Positions 10,723 through 22,051 of a stretch of DNA of 64,000 bases are shown one piece after another (position 1 is the stretch's first letter; every line of letters begins with the position of its first letter). The notes beneath the pieces were generated by a model that was not told the origin of the DNA, did no database searches, and worked only from the letters and a program-made list of their open reading frames with translations. Made by a program: the position numbers and the translations under genes. The stretch comes from Linyphia triangularis (Eukaryota > Arthropoda > Arachnida > Araneae > Linyphiidae), in contig OZ021727.1 of NCBI GenBank assembly GCA_963978545.1, positions 59,470,487 to 59,534,486 on the forward strand. The letters run 5' to 3'.

Positions 10723-13700
10723 ACAGTTGCTCAGATCAAACCAGAAGTGCAGGTATACCCAGACAATTACAGGTGGGAAATTTGAAAATCGAGAATTTAA
10801 ACAATTTTAACAGTTACAATGTTTCAAATTTACCTATTATTCAAACGGAAATCGCAGGAATACAATTTAAAGCACTTCTTGATACAGGAGCAAATATCTG
10901 CTTATGCTCAAAGGAAGTTTACATGTTAATAAAACAGAAAATCAAAACTAAATGTGTCGCTTCAAATGTGGTAATTACGACCATAACAGGGTCAGTATTA
11001 AAATACACAAATTGCATTGAGACGATTTTAAAAGTGGGAAATAAAAGGCTAAAGGTTACGTTTTTCGTCTCAAGCGAAAGGTTTCAAGAGCAATTTCAGA
11101 TTATTTTAGGCATGCAGTTACTGAGTGAAAATAGGGTAATTGTAAACTTACGTGAGGGTAAACTGGAGTTTCTAGACAAGACAACAGTCAAATTCTGTGA
11201 CTCTACCCTTTGCATAAAAGGGGAGTCAAATTCTGTTTTCTTGACACATGCAGTCATCTTAGAGCCTGGTGAAGCGAGTTTCATTAAATTGAGAAGCAAG
11301 GATTACACAAATAAAATTTTTGAGGGGGACATTTGTTTCACACCTATGCAACTTAATAATCGACTAGAGTGTAGCATGTCCATTAACTACATGAAGAATA
11401 ATGAATTTTGTACATTGGTTCAAAACAAATCACCAGACACTCTTCACTTAAATAAATCGATGAAAGTTGGGTATTTTGAAAAAGATTTTCAAATTGATGA
11501 TTCGCTAAAATCAAACACACAAATGATTAACTTGATTACGGCTACTGAGAAAATTAAGCATTTGCGTGAACGGGAATTTAGCATCATCGATTTTGATTTG
11601 AGTCACCTCAACGATAACAACAGCAAAATTCTGAGTCAATTATTACAGGAAAACTACATGGTGTTTTCAAAATCCATGAAAACTTTAGGCCATTGTGATG
11701 CTATAAAACCTAATATAATCTTAAAACATGATTCTGCAATTGGGTGTAAGCCTTATCCCATCCCCCATCTTCTAAGAGAAGAGGCAAAAATTCAAATTGA
11801 CACTCTTTTGGAAGCCAACATCATTCGAAAGTCAAACACGAATTTTTTGGCACCTGTGCTTATGGTAAAAAAAAAGGCAGAAAATAATGACGATAAGAAA
11901 CGCTTTCGCTTATGTTTGGATATGCGTCTTTTGAATTCTTTAATTGTTAAAGCACCACAGATCTTACCAAAAATCAAAGATTTGGTCACAGATTTAAGTG
12001 GGTACCGATTTTACAGCATTATTGATTTTAATAGTGCATTCTTACAGTTAAGCATGGAGGAACATTCTGAAAAGTTTGGATTTGCCTCAATGTGGGGTAC
12101 TTATAAATTTGTCCGTCTACCTTATGGTTTTGTCACAGCGTCATCTATATTCCAAAATTTGATACATGAGATATTGGGAGATTTGATAAGTTATGGAATT
12201 CGTTTCTTTATTGATGACGTAATAATTCCTTCAAACTGCTTTGAAGAAATGATACATAAGCTGCAGTTAGTATTCGAGAGATTAAGGGCTAACAACTTAA
12301 CTTTAAGTGCTGAGAAATGCAATTTCTTTAGGGAGAAAATCACATATTTGGGATACGAAATTTCACAAACAGGAATCACTCCAACAGAATATAACACTCA
12401 AAAAATCACCTGCTTCCAAACTCCTAAAAACATCAAGGAATTACGTCGATTCAATGGTTTGACTAATTTTTATCGTGATAGTATTAAGAACTATGCTAAC
12501 TACACAAGTGTTTTGGAGGAATTAACAAAAAAAAACACACCGTTTGTTTGGACAGAAAGGCATAATGTGGCTTTTCAAAATCTACAAAGGCAATTTTTTA
12601 CTAAACCCTTTTTGAAACAGGTCAATATTAAAGAGAAATTTTATCTCGCATGTGACGCTTCGAAAATGTCAGTTGGAGCCAGTCTTTTTCAGTATCATGG
12701 TGACAAACTTTGTCCTGTTGCGTATTTCTCTAAAAAGAACTCACAATTTGAGGAAAAGCAGCCAGCGATTTATCTTGAGCTTATTGCTTTACATAAATCA
12801 ATCTTACACTTCTGTGAGTATTTGTATGGGGGCACATTTACTGTTTTTTCTGACCACAGACCACTACAGTATTTCTCCAAACTTCAAAACAAGTCAAATA
12901 AAATTACAAGGATTTTAAATGAATTGGCTTATTACTCTTTCGACATACAGTACATCAGAGGTATTGACAACGTTTTACCGGACTATTTGTCACGTATGGT
13001 CAATATACCAAATATTGAGGTCACATTGGACACAGATACTACGAGAATTAAAGAAATTCTTTCAGAGGGTTCTAAAAATGTAGATGATACTATACCTAAA
13101 ACAAACCTTAATTCCGTAAATACCATACTCAGTACACCACAGGCTCAGTATAACCAAAACATTGGAACAGTTTCACAATCCGAAGGTTCCGTTCACATCA
13201 ACAAAACAGAGCAGGCTTGGGAGGATTGTGTAGTCAATCAGCTGAAAAGCTCAAACATCATACATCATTTATCTGATAACAAGGGTCATAAATTAGATGA
13301 TACTAATATTCTTATGGAACAAAATAGGGATCTTAACATTCTGGAAATTAAGGAAGCTTTACACAAAGATAATGGCAAATTGAAGGCAAAATTTAAAAAT
13401 TACTTTGTGGATGAAGATTCTGGATTACTTATGTTCAAGAGAAAAATTACAGAAAACGATGTAGATAGCTACATGTTTAATGTGGTTCTACCGGACACAT
13501 TACAAATTCACGCAATTCAAAACGCACATTTTACACATTTTGGCATAGCTAAGACGTTTCAATTTTTAATGCAAAAATTTCACTGGAAAGGGTTATATTC
13601 GGATGTCACAAATTACATTAAGAGTTGTGAAACTTGCAATAGAGTGAAGCGAAGCTATCAAAAGTTCAAACCGCAAGGATTTGCACATATTCCAAATAGA

Positions 13701-14619
13701 ATTGGAGCACAGTTATCTATGGATATTTTAGGACCGCTCAAGTGTGGCGCTTACGTATTAAGTATCATAGAAAATTTTAGTAGATACTTAGATCTATATA
13801 AATTAGAATCAATTGGATCACAACAAATAGCTAAGTGTCTCATGCAGTACATTTCTAGATACGGCGTACCAGAAACCATTTTATCAGACAATTGTAGTAA
13901 CTTCATTTCTAAGGGCTTTATCGAATTAAACAGATTATTAGGGGTACACCTTATACACACACCTGTTTACGCTCCTTGGTGCAACGGTAAAGTCGAGTCC
14001 ACGAATTTAGAGATTAAGAACACCATCTTAGCTTTAAAAGAGCAAAAAATTGATCTACAATCAGCATTAGATATTCATAAGGCCAAGTTCAATTCACTCT
14101 ACGACAAGCTTTTCCCCTTCACAGCTATTTTTTGGTCGTAAAATAGAACCTATATTCAGCACAATGAAGGTTTGTAAAAAATCAAATTTAGATTGGTTGG
14201 GATATCCTAATTACGTTGAGAAAACAATGCTACAAATAGAAGAATGTAGGAAACAGGCTTTTAAACACATTGAAAATGCACAGTTGACACAGCAAAATTA
14301 TGCTATCAGTAAATCACACAAGAGACATTTCACAGTTGACAGTATTGTGTACTACAAAACCCCAGGCAAGTTTAAAAAGTATTTCACAGGACCCTACAAG
14401 ATTACAAAGATACACACAAAAAACCTCTTTGACATTCAATTGTTAACATCCCCCCAAATCGTTAAGACACGCATCCACATCTGTAGTTTAAAACTAGCAG
14501 AAAAGAGATACGATAAATTTATCTTGGAAAAGGGAATAGATCACAAAAATAATTCTGACCTTCAGGCATCTTTACCACACCGGTACGATCTTAGAAGTAA
14601 AGATCGCGTTCAGCGATAA
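10690..14619 (+). pseudogene. pol: Gag-Pol read-through part (PR-RT-RNase H-IN), Gypsy copy 2
   Basis: The frame is open from the gag overlap to 14141 (over 1,120 codons). Visible in order are retropepsin DTG (near 10881), RT with FFIDDVI (near 12208), RNase H (YLACDASKMS near 12643; SDHRPL near 12850), integrase zinc finger (HFTHFGI near 13530; CETCNRVK near 13630) and integrase D (MDILGPL near 13720), D (LSDNCSNF near 13880) and E (GKVEST near 13988). An 8-bp deletion near 14085, relative to the same stretch at 17705-17715 in copy 1, ends the frame at 14141. The C-terminal integrase domain (FTGPYKITKIH, RYDLRSKDR) lies in another frame, 14164-14619. Copy 1 and copy 2 thus carry different lesions. 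Confidence 0.9.
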
Positions 14620-16972
14620 CTTCTCACGATTCCTAGGACAAGACTTGGATTGACAAACAATAAAAAAAAGCGCTGTCATTCTCTGGCTAGACGAGGGAAC
14701 TCGTAAATTTAAAAGTCTTAGCTTTTGTCAATCTTTGCTACGGGAGTATTCAGCACGCATGAATTGGTCATAAATATTGTCGCGTAGAGTCTTGTTGACA
14801 CTAATGGCGAGGGACGCGTCGGCAAATGACTGTCTGCATTTTGGCGGGAAAAAGGGCGAATGTTGGTCACTTTCAGAACAGGTTTTTTTTTTTTTTTCTG
14901 TGGGGATCATATAGTTCTCCGGTCTCAGAAAGGGTGTGTGACGTCATCAGACGGGGAGAGGTCTGACCGCTTCTGTCACGTGACTTGCCAAGGAGAACGA
15001 AGTTTGTGTTTTTGTGTTGTTTTTCTTTTTGGAGAGTTCAGAGGGGCGATTTTTCGTTTTTTTTTTCTCCCCACTTTAACAGAGGTAGCGGAAGTCGTTT
15101 TTTTTTTTTTTTTAAGGCCAACGAGGGGGTCGTCGAAAATTTTTTTTTTGGTAGCGATTGGTTGCACTGGAATTAATGAGACATTGGGTTTCTTTTCGAT
15201 TAATGTATGGCATTGGTTTTTTTTAATGGGTTAGATAAGGCGTTTTTGAACACTGAAACTGATAGGAATCTGCTGTTAGGCAGGCAAAAGGAGCGGATTT
15301 AGTGTCGGGTGTCTTGCTTTTATGTGCTCTGGATTAATTTGATCAACAGAACGCGTTCACGCTGTTGATTTTGGATCGTGGCTCTGATTATACGAGTGTG
15401 TTGTCTACGATATTAGTAATTAATTCATGATTGGAATTGGTGATTAAGGATGTTAATTATATTTGGCAATTGGTGGTGTAAATTAATTTTTGGATGGAAA
15501 CTTAATGCTTTGTTCTGGTTATGTAATAAAAAATCAAGGGAAGTTTAAGAAAAAAATGATATAAAAGGGAGATAAGACTAAGTATATTTGTATTTTTCTA
15601 CTTTGGTTAGTGAAAGTTAAATGGTATTTTTTTTTTCTTTTTTCTATTTTGATTTTGAGCAGTCTTTCATGTGAGGATTACTAATAATAGTTGATTAGGT
15701 TAAAAGTTTAGGACTGGCTGAGTATTTATGAGTCTTGGAATTGTCATTTTTCTGTATCAAAAAATCTAAACAGATCTGCATTTACAATGAAGTAGAATGG
15801 CTTGCTGCCTTGCGCAAAGTAGCATTCCTAAATTTTTGCTACAGCTGAATATCACCGCTGGCCAGAGATTTACAGTGAAGCAGAAATAGTTCTTCAGAAT
15901 GGTCAGATTTCGTCAGAGATACAGTACTCGCTTTCCAGACTACTCAGCGATTTCAATCAGACCACGACAACGCAGCAACAGGTCCAACAGATGTTTCCAT
16001 ACCACACCACCAGATGGCAGTCCTCAACAAGCTACACCGAACGACTGCGAAATTCCAAGCAGCGGAGTCCGAGAGACGTGGACCGTGGACATACAAATTG
16101 ATGGGAGGACCCAACATGCCCCATTCGACACCTGTGGGACAGGGCGGAGCTACCTTCCGGCATCATCACAGCAGACGACACACAGAGAATGTTCCGATGT
16201 TCCGGTTACAGAGATCAGCAAGCTTGACCTGGCCATACAGTAGGAGGCCGTCACTCACCCAAGTCCGCGAAGTTGGAGAAAGGAACAGGTGGCAAAGCAG
16301 GCCACACCCCTCTCAGTTTTCCTTTGACTCCTCATCACCAATGCAATGGCAACTGAACACATTTTCCCCTGGCCATCCACTTTGATTGAGGGCCACACGA
16401 CATCCAGGTAAAACTATTCTTTTTTTGCTCCTGGGTAACTCGATCTTCAGGGAACGAGAGAAGACAGACATTCTAGTGACATTGCAAGTGTGAACAATAA
16501 ACTGTTTTCTTTCCGATGCACAAACTTTTTGCTAGGAATGTTCAACACCTTTAGGATAACACAGAACAACAATACTGTGTTAGATGGTCACAATAAACTG
16601 AACTCTTTGACTATGGAGATTTACAAACTATGAAACTAAAAAAACTTACACAATGACGATTGAGAACGTTGTTCATGAACCAACTTCTTTTTCTTTCCCT
16701 TCTAAATTATACCTTGTGTTTTCCTGGTTACATCTTCATGTTGTTTTTTATTTATATATTTTTGCTCTTTAACAATGTTACAAAAAATTGTGATTGGTCA
16801 TATTTCGGTGTGCAACTATCTGCTTGTAATTTCATGCTTTTACACATCATTTTTCATTCTTGTGTATTTTTTTGCAGTTACTTTATGGAATGCTTTGAGT
16901 GTTTTATTTTTTAATTTTTAGCTGGCTGAGTGGAATTTCTTTAAAATTTTTGTTGGTGAAAAGGGTGATAAA
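14620..16972 (+). other. Long 3' noncoding region of Gypsy copy 2
   Basis: About 2.35 kb separate the integrase stop from the 3' LTR, long for a Gypsy element. It contains T-runs (14881-14896, 15057-15067, 15097-15113), a GC-richer block at 15840-16380 with the small conserved frame listed separately, and an AT-rich tail ending in the purine tract. The same region is present in copy 1 (18273-20515) with mainly homopolymer-length and small indel differences. Confidence 0.7.
15899..16243 (+). CDS. Possible accessory ORF in the Gypsy 3' region (copy 2)
   Basis: This 114-codon frame starts with ATG and is almost unchanged in copy 1 at 19521-19865 (one P to S difference), while an overlapping frame from 16014 is cut by a stop in copy 1. 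The N-terminus is basic. The middle reads HAPFDTCGTGRSYLPASS, which loosely recalls a retropepsin DTG box but with an extra cysteine. I recognise no domain with confidence. It may be a third Gypsy ORF, a captured fragment or a chance frame; high identity between young copies is weak evidence of function. Confidence 0.25.
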   Translation: MVRFRQRYSTRFPDYSAISIRPRQRSNRSNRCFHTTPPDGSPQQATPNDCEIPSSGVRETWTVDIQIDGRTQHAPFDTCGTGRSYLPASSQQTTHRECSDVPVTEISKLDLAIQ

Positions 16973-17636
16973 TGTCATGCTGTATATCCACAGACATTTT
17001 ACAAATTGTATTAAGGGGTCTGTTTAAAACTGCAACAAGTGCATAGCCCCTTAAGTTTCTGTCCGAAGCTTTTGGGGGAATATTTAAACAGGGGTTTGGC
17101 CAATTGGTCAAATAAGAGTTGGCGATTCCATAAAGGATTCGAGCCGCTCCAATGGCGTAGAGAGAGAAGTTTTGATGTAATTATGAGGGGGATCGTAAGA
17201 GACAGAAGGAAATTGGGGAGATAGCAAGTCGGTCAAGCGGTGATTCCTGGGAGAGAGATGCATTTTTATCGGACGCAATTTCATGCACATGAATTCGCCA
17301 TTTTCCTGACCCTGATATGCCAGTAAGTGAAATTTCTTGATTCAAATGCTCAGCCAGTTTTTATACTGTATAGTAATCAAAAGTGTCAATATGATTTACT
17401 AGTTGTTCTATGATATCTTTATGATATATTATATTTTGCTTGTAATCGATGGATGTCAGCACTGACTTAACTAAGCGTGCTTTGAGGAAATGTATTGTAT
17501 AAATACCTATTGTTCATGAATAAATATCATTTCAAGTTACGAATTTGAGTTATTGCAACGCTTTAACTTATGCACGAAATTAAGTTCCTTTAGATTAATT
17601 CTGACGTTTTTTTAATTAACCACTATACTCACGGCA
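16973..17636 (+). repeat. 3' LTR of Gypsy copy 2
   Basis: This is a 664-bp repeat of 8785-9448, differing by about one base (GTCTAAATACC versus GTATAAATACC). GAGAT follows at 17637. Confidence 0.92.
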
Positions 17637-18272
17637 GAGATTAAGAACACCATCTTAGCTTTAAAAGAGCAAAAAATTGATCTACAATCAGCATTAGATA
17701 TTCATAAGGCAATGTATAACAGTTCAATTCACTCTACGACAAGCTTTTCCCCTTCACAGCTATTTTTTGGTCGTAAAATAGAACCTATATTCAGCACAAT
17801 GAAGGTTTGTAAAAAATCAAATTTAGATTGGTTGGGATATCCTAATTACGTTGAGAAAACAATGCTACAAATAGAAGAATGTAGGAAACAGGCTTTTAAA
17901 CACATTGAAAATGCACAGTTGACACAGCAAAATTATGCTATCAGTAAATCACACAAGAGACATTTCACAGTTGACAGTATTGTGTACTACAAAACCCCAG
18001 GCAAGTTTAAAAAGTATTTCACAGGACCCTACAAGATTACAAAGATACACACAAAAAACCTCTTTGACATTCAATTGTTAACATCCCCCCAAATCGTTAA
18101 GACACGCATTCACATCTGTAGTTTAAAACTAGCAGAAAAGAGATACGATAAATTTATCTTGGAAAAGGGAATAGATCACAAAAATAATTCTGACCTTCAG
18201 GCATCTTTTTCACACCGGTACGATCTTAGAAATAAAGATCGCGTTCAGCCGATAACTTCTCACGATTCCTAG
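17637..18272 (+). pseudogene. pol: Distal integrase of Gypsy copy 1
   Basis: This is the continuation of the copy 1 integrase after the inserted copy 2, beginning with the second GAGAT. It encodes the helix after the catalytic E (KNTILALKEQ), then TSFSPSQLFFGRKIEP. The C-terminal domain follows (GKFKKYFTGPYKITKIH, VKTRIHICSLKLA, HRYDLRNKDR), a GPY/F-type module that binds DNA and is common in Gypsy integrases. The frame is open from the junction to 18272 and lacks the 8-bp deletion seen in copy 2. Confidence 0.88.
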
Positions 18273-20515
18273 GACAAGACTTGGATTGACAAACAATAAA
18301 AAAAGCGCTGTCATTCTCTAGCTAGACGAGGGAACTCGTAAATTTAAAAGTCTTAGCTTTTGTCAATCTTTGCTACGGGAGTATTCAGCACGCATGAATT
18401 GGTCATAAATATTGTCGCGTAGAGTCTTGTTGACACTAATGGCGAGGGACGCGTCGGCAAATGACTGTCTGCATTTTGGCGGGAAAAAGGGCGAATGTTG
18501 GTCACTTTCAGAACAGGTTTTTATTTTTTTGTGGGGAACATGAGTTCTCCGGTCTCGGAAAGGGTGTGTGACGTCATCAGACGGGAGAAGTTCTGACCGC
18601 TTCTGTCACGTGACTTGCCAAGGAGAACGAAGTTTGTGTTTTTGTGTTGTTTTTCTTTTTGGAGAGTTCAGAGGGGCGATTTTTCGTTTTTTTTTTCTCC
18701 CCTCTTTAACAGAGGTAGCGGAAGTCGGTTTTTGTTTTTTTTAAGGCCAACGAGGGGGTCGTCGAAAATTTTTTTTGGTAGCGATTTGTTGCACTGGAAT
18801 TAATGAGACATTTGGTCTCTTTTCGATTAATGTATGGCTTTGGTTTTTTTTTAATGGGTTAGATTAAGGCGTTTTTGAACACTGAAACTGGTAGGAATCT
18901 GCTGTTAGGCAGGCAAAAGGAGCGGATTTAGTGTCGGGTGTCTTGCTTTTATGTGCTCTGGATTAATTTGATCAACAGAACGCGTTCACGCTGTTGATTT
19001 TGGATCGTAGCTCTGATTATACGAGTGTGTTGTCTACGATATTAGTAATTAATTCATGATTGGAATTGGTGATTAAGGATGTTAATTTGTTGGCAATTGG
19101 TGGTGTAAATTAATTTTTGGATGGAAACTTAATGCTTTGTTCTGGTTATGTAATAAATAATCAAGGGAAGTTTAAGAAAAAAAATGATATAAAAGGGAGA
19201 TAAGACTAAGTATATTTGTATTTTTCTACTTTGGTTAATGAAAGTTAAATGGTAGTTTTTTTTTTCTATTTTGATTTTGAGCAGTCTTTCATGTGAGGAT
19301 TACTAATAATAGTTGATTAGGTTAAAAGTTTAGGACTGGCTGAGTATTTATGAGTCTTGGAATTGTCATTTTTCTGTATCAAAAAATCTAAACAGATCTG
19401 CATTTACAATGAAGTAGAAGGGCGTGCTGCCTTGCGCAAAGTAGCATTCCTAAATTTTTGCTACAGCTGAATATCACCGCTGGCCAGAGATTTACAGTGA
19501 AGCAGAAATAGTTCTTCAGAATGGTCAGATTTCGTCAGAGATACAGTACTCGCTTTCCAGACTACTCAGCGATTTCAATCAGACCACGACAACGCAGCAA
19601 CAGGTCCAACAGATGTTTCCATACCACACCACCAGATGGCAGTCCTCAACAAGCTACACCGAACGACTGCGAAATTCCAAGCAGCGGAGTCCGAGAGACG
19701 TGGACCGTGGACATACAAATTGATGGGAGGACCCAACATGCCCCATTCGACACCTGTGGGACAGGGCGGAGCTACCTTTCGGCATCATCACAGCAGACGA
19801 CACACAGAGAATGTTCCGATGTTCCGGTTACAGAGATCAGCAAGCTTGACCTGGCCATACAGTAGGAGGCCGTCACTCACCCAAGTCCGCGAAGTTGGAG
19901 AAAGGAACAGGTAGCAAAGCAGGCCACACCCCTCGCAGCTTTCCTTTGACTCCTCATCACCAATGCAATGGCAACTGAACACATTTTCCCCTGGCCATCC
20001 ACTTTGATTGAGGGCCACACGACATCCAGGTAAAACTATTCTTTTTTTGCTCCTGGGTAACTCGATCTTCAGGGAACAAGAGAAGACAGACATTCTAGTG
20101 ACATTGTAAGTGTGAACAATAAACTGTTTTCTTTCCGATGCACAAACTTTTTGCTAGGAATGTTCAATACCTTTAGGATAACACAGAACAACAATACTGT
20201 GTTAGATGGTCACAATAAACTGAACTCTTTGACTATGGAGATTTACAAACTATGAAACTAAAAAAACTTACACAATGACGATTGAGAACGTTGTTCATGA
20301 ACCAACTTCTTTTTCTTTCCCTTCTAAATTATACCTTGTGTTTTCCTGGTTACATCTTCATGTTGTTTTTTATTTATATATTTTTGCTCTTTAACAATGT
20401 TACAAAAAAATTGTGATTGGTTACTTTATGGAATGCTGTGAGTGTTTTATTTTTTAATTTTTAGCTGGCTGAGTGGAATTCCTTTAAAATTTTTGTTGGT
20501 GAAAAGGGTGATAAA
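18273..20515 (+). other. Long 3' noncoding region of Gypsy copy 1
   Basis: This is the counterpart of 14620-16972, slightly shorter through homopolymer indels and a missing block of about 80 bp near 20419. It ends with the purine tract GAAAAGGGTGATAAA before the 3' LTR. Confidence 0.7.
19521..19865 (+). CDS. Possible accessory ORF in the Gypsy 3' region (copy 1)
   Basis: This is the 114-codon frame homologous to 15899-16243, with one amino-acid change (S for P). It keeps both start and stop. The function is unknown and it may be a chance frame. Confidence 0.25.
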   Translation: MVRFRQRYSTRFPDYSAISIRPRQRSNRSNRCFHTTPPDGSPQQATPNDCEIPSSGVRETWTVDIQIDGRTQHAPFDTCGTGRSYLSASSQQTTHRECSDVPVTEISKLDLAIQ

Positions 20516-21191
20516 TGTCATGCTGTATATCCACAGACATTTTACAAATTGTATTAAGGGGTCTGTTTAAAACTGCAACAAGTGCATAGCCCCTTAAGTT
20601 TCTGTCAGAAGCTTTTGGGGGAATATTTAAACAGGGGTTTGGCCAATTGGTCAAATAAGAGTTGGCGATTCCATAAAGGATTCGAGCCGCTCCAATGGCG
20701 TAGAGAGAGAAGTTTTGATGTAATTATGAGGGGGATCGTAAGAGACAGAAGGAAATTGGGGAGATAGCAAGTCGGTCAAGCGGTGGTTCCTGGGAGAGAG
20801 ATGCATTTTTATCGGACGCAATGACGCTTACATGAGATCGCCATTTTCCTGACCCTGATATGCCAGTAAGTGAAATTTCTTGATTCAAATGCTCAGCCAG
20901 TTTTTATACTGTATAGTAATCAAAAGTGTCAATATGAAAAAGTGTCAATATGATTTATTATTCCTATGATATCTTTATGATATATTATATTTTGCTTTTA
21001 ATCTATGGATGTCAGCACTGACTTAACTAAGCGTGCTTTGAGGAAATGTTTTGTCTAAATACCTATTGTTCATGAATAAATATCATTTCAAGTTACGAAT
21101 TTGAGTTATTGCAACGCTTTAACTTATGCACGAAATTAGGTTCATTTAGATTTATTCTGACGTTTGTTAACTAACCACTATACTCAAGGCA
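20516..21191 (+). repeat. 3' LTR of Gypsy copy 1
   Basis: This 676-bp repeat of 3545-4220 shares its subfamily markers (duplicated GTGTCAATATG, ATGACGCTTACATGAGATC). GTAGT follows at 21192. Confidence 0.92.
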
Positions 21192-21409
21192 GTAGTACTG
21201 CCATCTACCGGATAGCTACCGAAAGAGGTAGAAATGAACTCTTCGGCGGCTATAGGTAGACTTGCGCACTCCCTCTTGCGAGTGTGCTCTTACATCCTGT
21301 GCAGTACTGCCCACTACCGATCTGTACGGGATATGGGGTTGGTACAAAATGCTCAAGCAGAGGTGCCTTAGTCCCCATAGTCCTTGATAAGAAGAAGAAG
21401 AAGAAGAAG
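21192..21409 (+). mobile_element. SINE-like retroposon, right half
   Basis: It starts with the second GTAGT and continues the sequence cut at 3544. It ends in an (AAG)n tail (about 21390-21409) before the TSD ATGTCAAGAACC at 21410-21421. A simple-repeat tail plus a 12-bp TSD indicates LINE-type target-primed insertion. A short internal repeat of CAGTACTGCC (about 21190 and 21301) is visible. Confidence 0.65.
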
Positions 21410-21421
21410 ATGTCAAGAACC

Positions 21422-22051
21422 CCCTGCCAAAATATTTAACCATCAACCTATCCATGTCCTTATTTTCTACAGCGGCCTAAAACAAATTTCGCCCCCACGT
21501 ATCATTAAAGCTTAATCTCCGATATCCTCTTTCTTTCCGACATCCATCATTTCTCTCACCACGCATGGTCTACAAAAATCCCCCCTTTTTGCCCCAGACA
21601 AACAAACAAAAAAAAAGAAACCCACTCGCCTCCGAAACGAGAAGGAGAAAAAAAATCATCCGCTTCGGATCCCGTTTCAAAACTCCGAACACGAATCCTA
21701 TTCCCCACAAAGCGGCTTAGAAGTGACCCCTCTACCAAAACCAGTTGGGGCGACCCTTCAGGGTCAAAGGTGTTTCCGTTCGTGATATGTTAGCTCAGGA
21801 AACGCCAACTTTATTTACAGCACATGTTTAGTCGGAGATAACGAGCGTCTTTTCACAAAACACTTAAACCAAATAAAGCAGTAAATAGCGGAAACTGGAC
21901 AACCCCTATGGATTTGACTTCAAGCCCAGTGTCCCACACGTATCGAGTTAACCCTTATTTCACTATGTTTGTTTACAAACGAACTTTCCCGCTAGCTTTC
22001 ACTCTCTCCCTTCTCCCTCCGGATTGTCGGCAAACAATTTTGTTGACAAAC
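21422..22051 (-). other. 3' noncoding region of the Gypsy relic, proximal part
   Basis: This 630-bp stretch follows the relic integrase stop on the minus strand. It has purine/pyrimidine runs and GGGG-rich blocks like those after integrase in the younger copies. The 60-80 codon frames here are not convincing. Confidence 0.5.

Larger units (their letters stand above)
8785..17636 (+). mobile_element. Ty3/Gypsy retrotransposon copy 2 (inserted in copy 1)
   Basis: This full-length element of 8,852 bp has 664-bp LTRs (8785-9448 and 16973-17636) that differ by about one base by eye. It carries a primer site at 9455, an intact gag, a nearly intact pol, a 2.35-kb 3' noncoding region and a purine tract before the 3' LTR (GAAAAGGGTGATAAA). 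It belongs to the same family as its host copy, but its LTRs define another subfamily. An 8-bp deletion near 14085 shifts the last part of integrase. Confidence 0.95.
3545..21191 (+). mobile_element. Ty3/Gypsy retrotransposon copy 1 (interrupted by copy 2)
   Basis: The element consists of 3545-8784 plus 17642-21191, about 8.8 kb once copy 2 and one TSD are removed. It has matching LTRs (3545-4220 and 20516-21191), a candidate primer site, gag, pol, and a long 3' noncoding region. The two LTRs show one difference by eye (A versus G near 3553/20525), so the insertion is recent. Copy 2 splits the integrase after the catalytic glutamate. A separate 2-bp deletion near 7728 breaks pol, so this copy is not autonomous. 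Confidence 0.92.

Noticed and set aside
14860..15234. A 124-codon frame in the Gypsy 3' region rich in F
   Set aside because: It is produced by T-runs, has an ambiguous start, and is not kept in copy 1, where homopolymer lengths differ.
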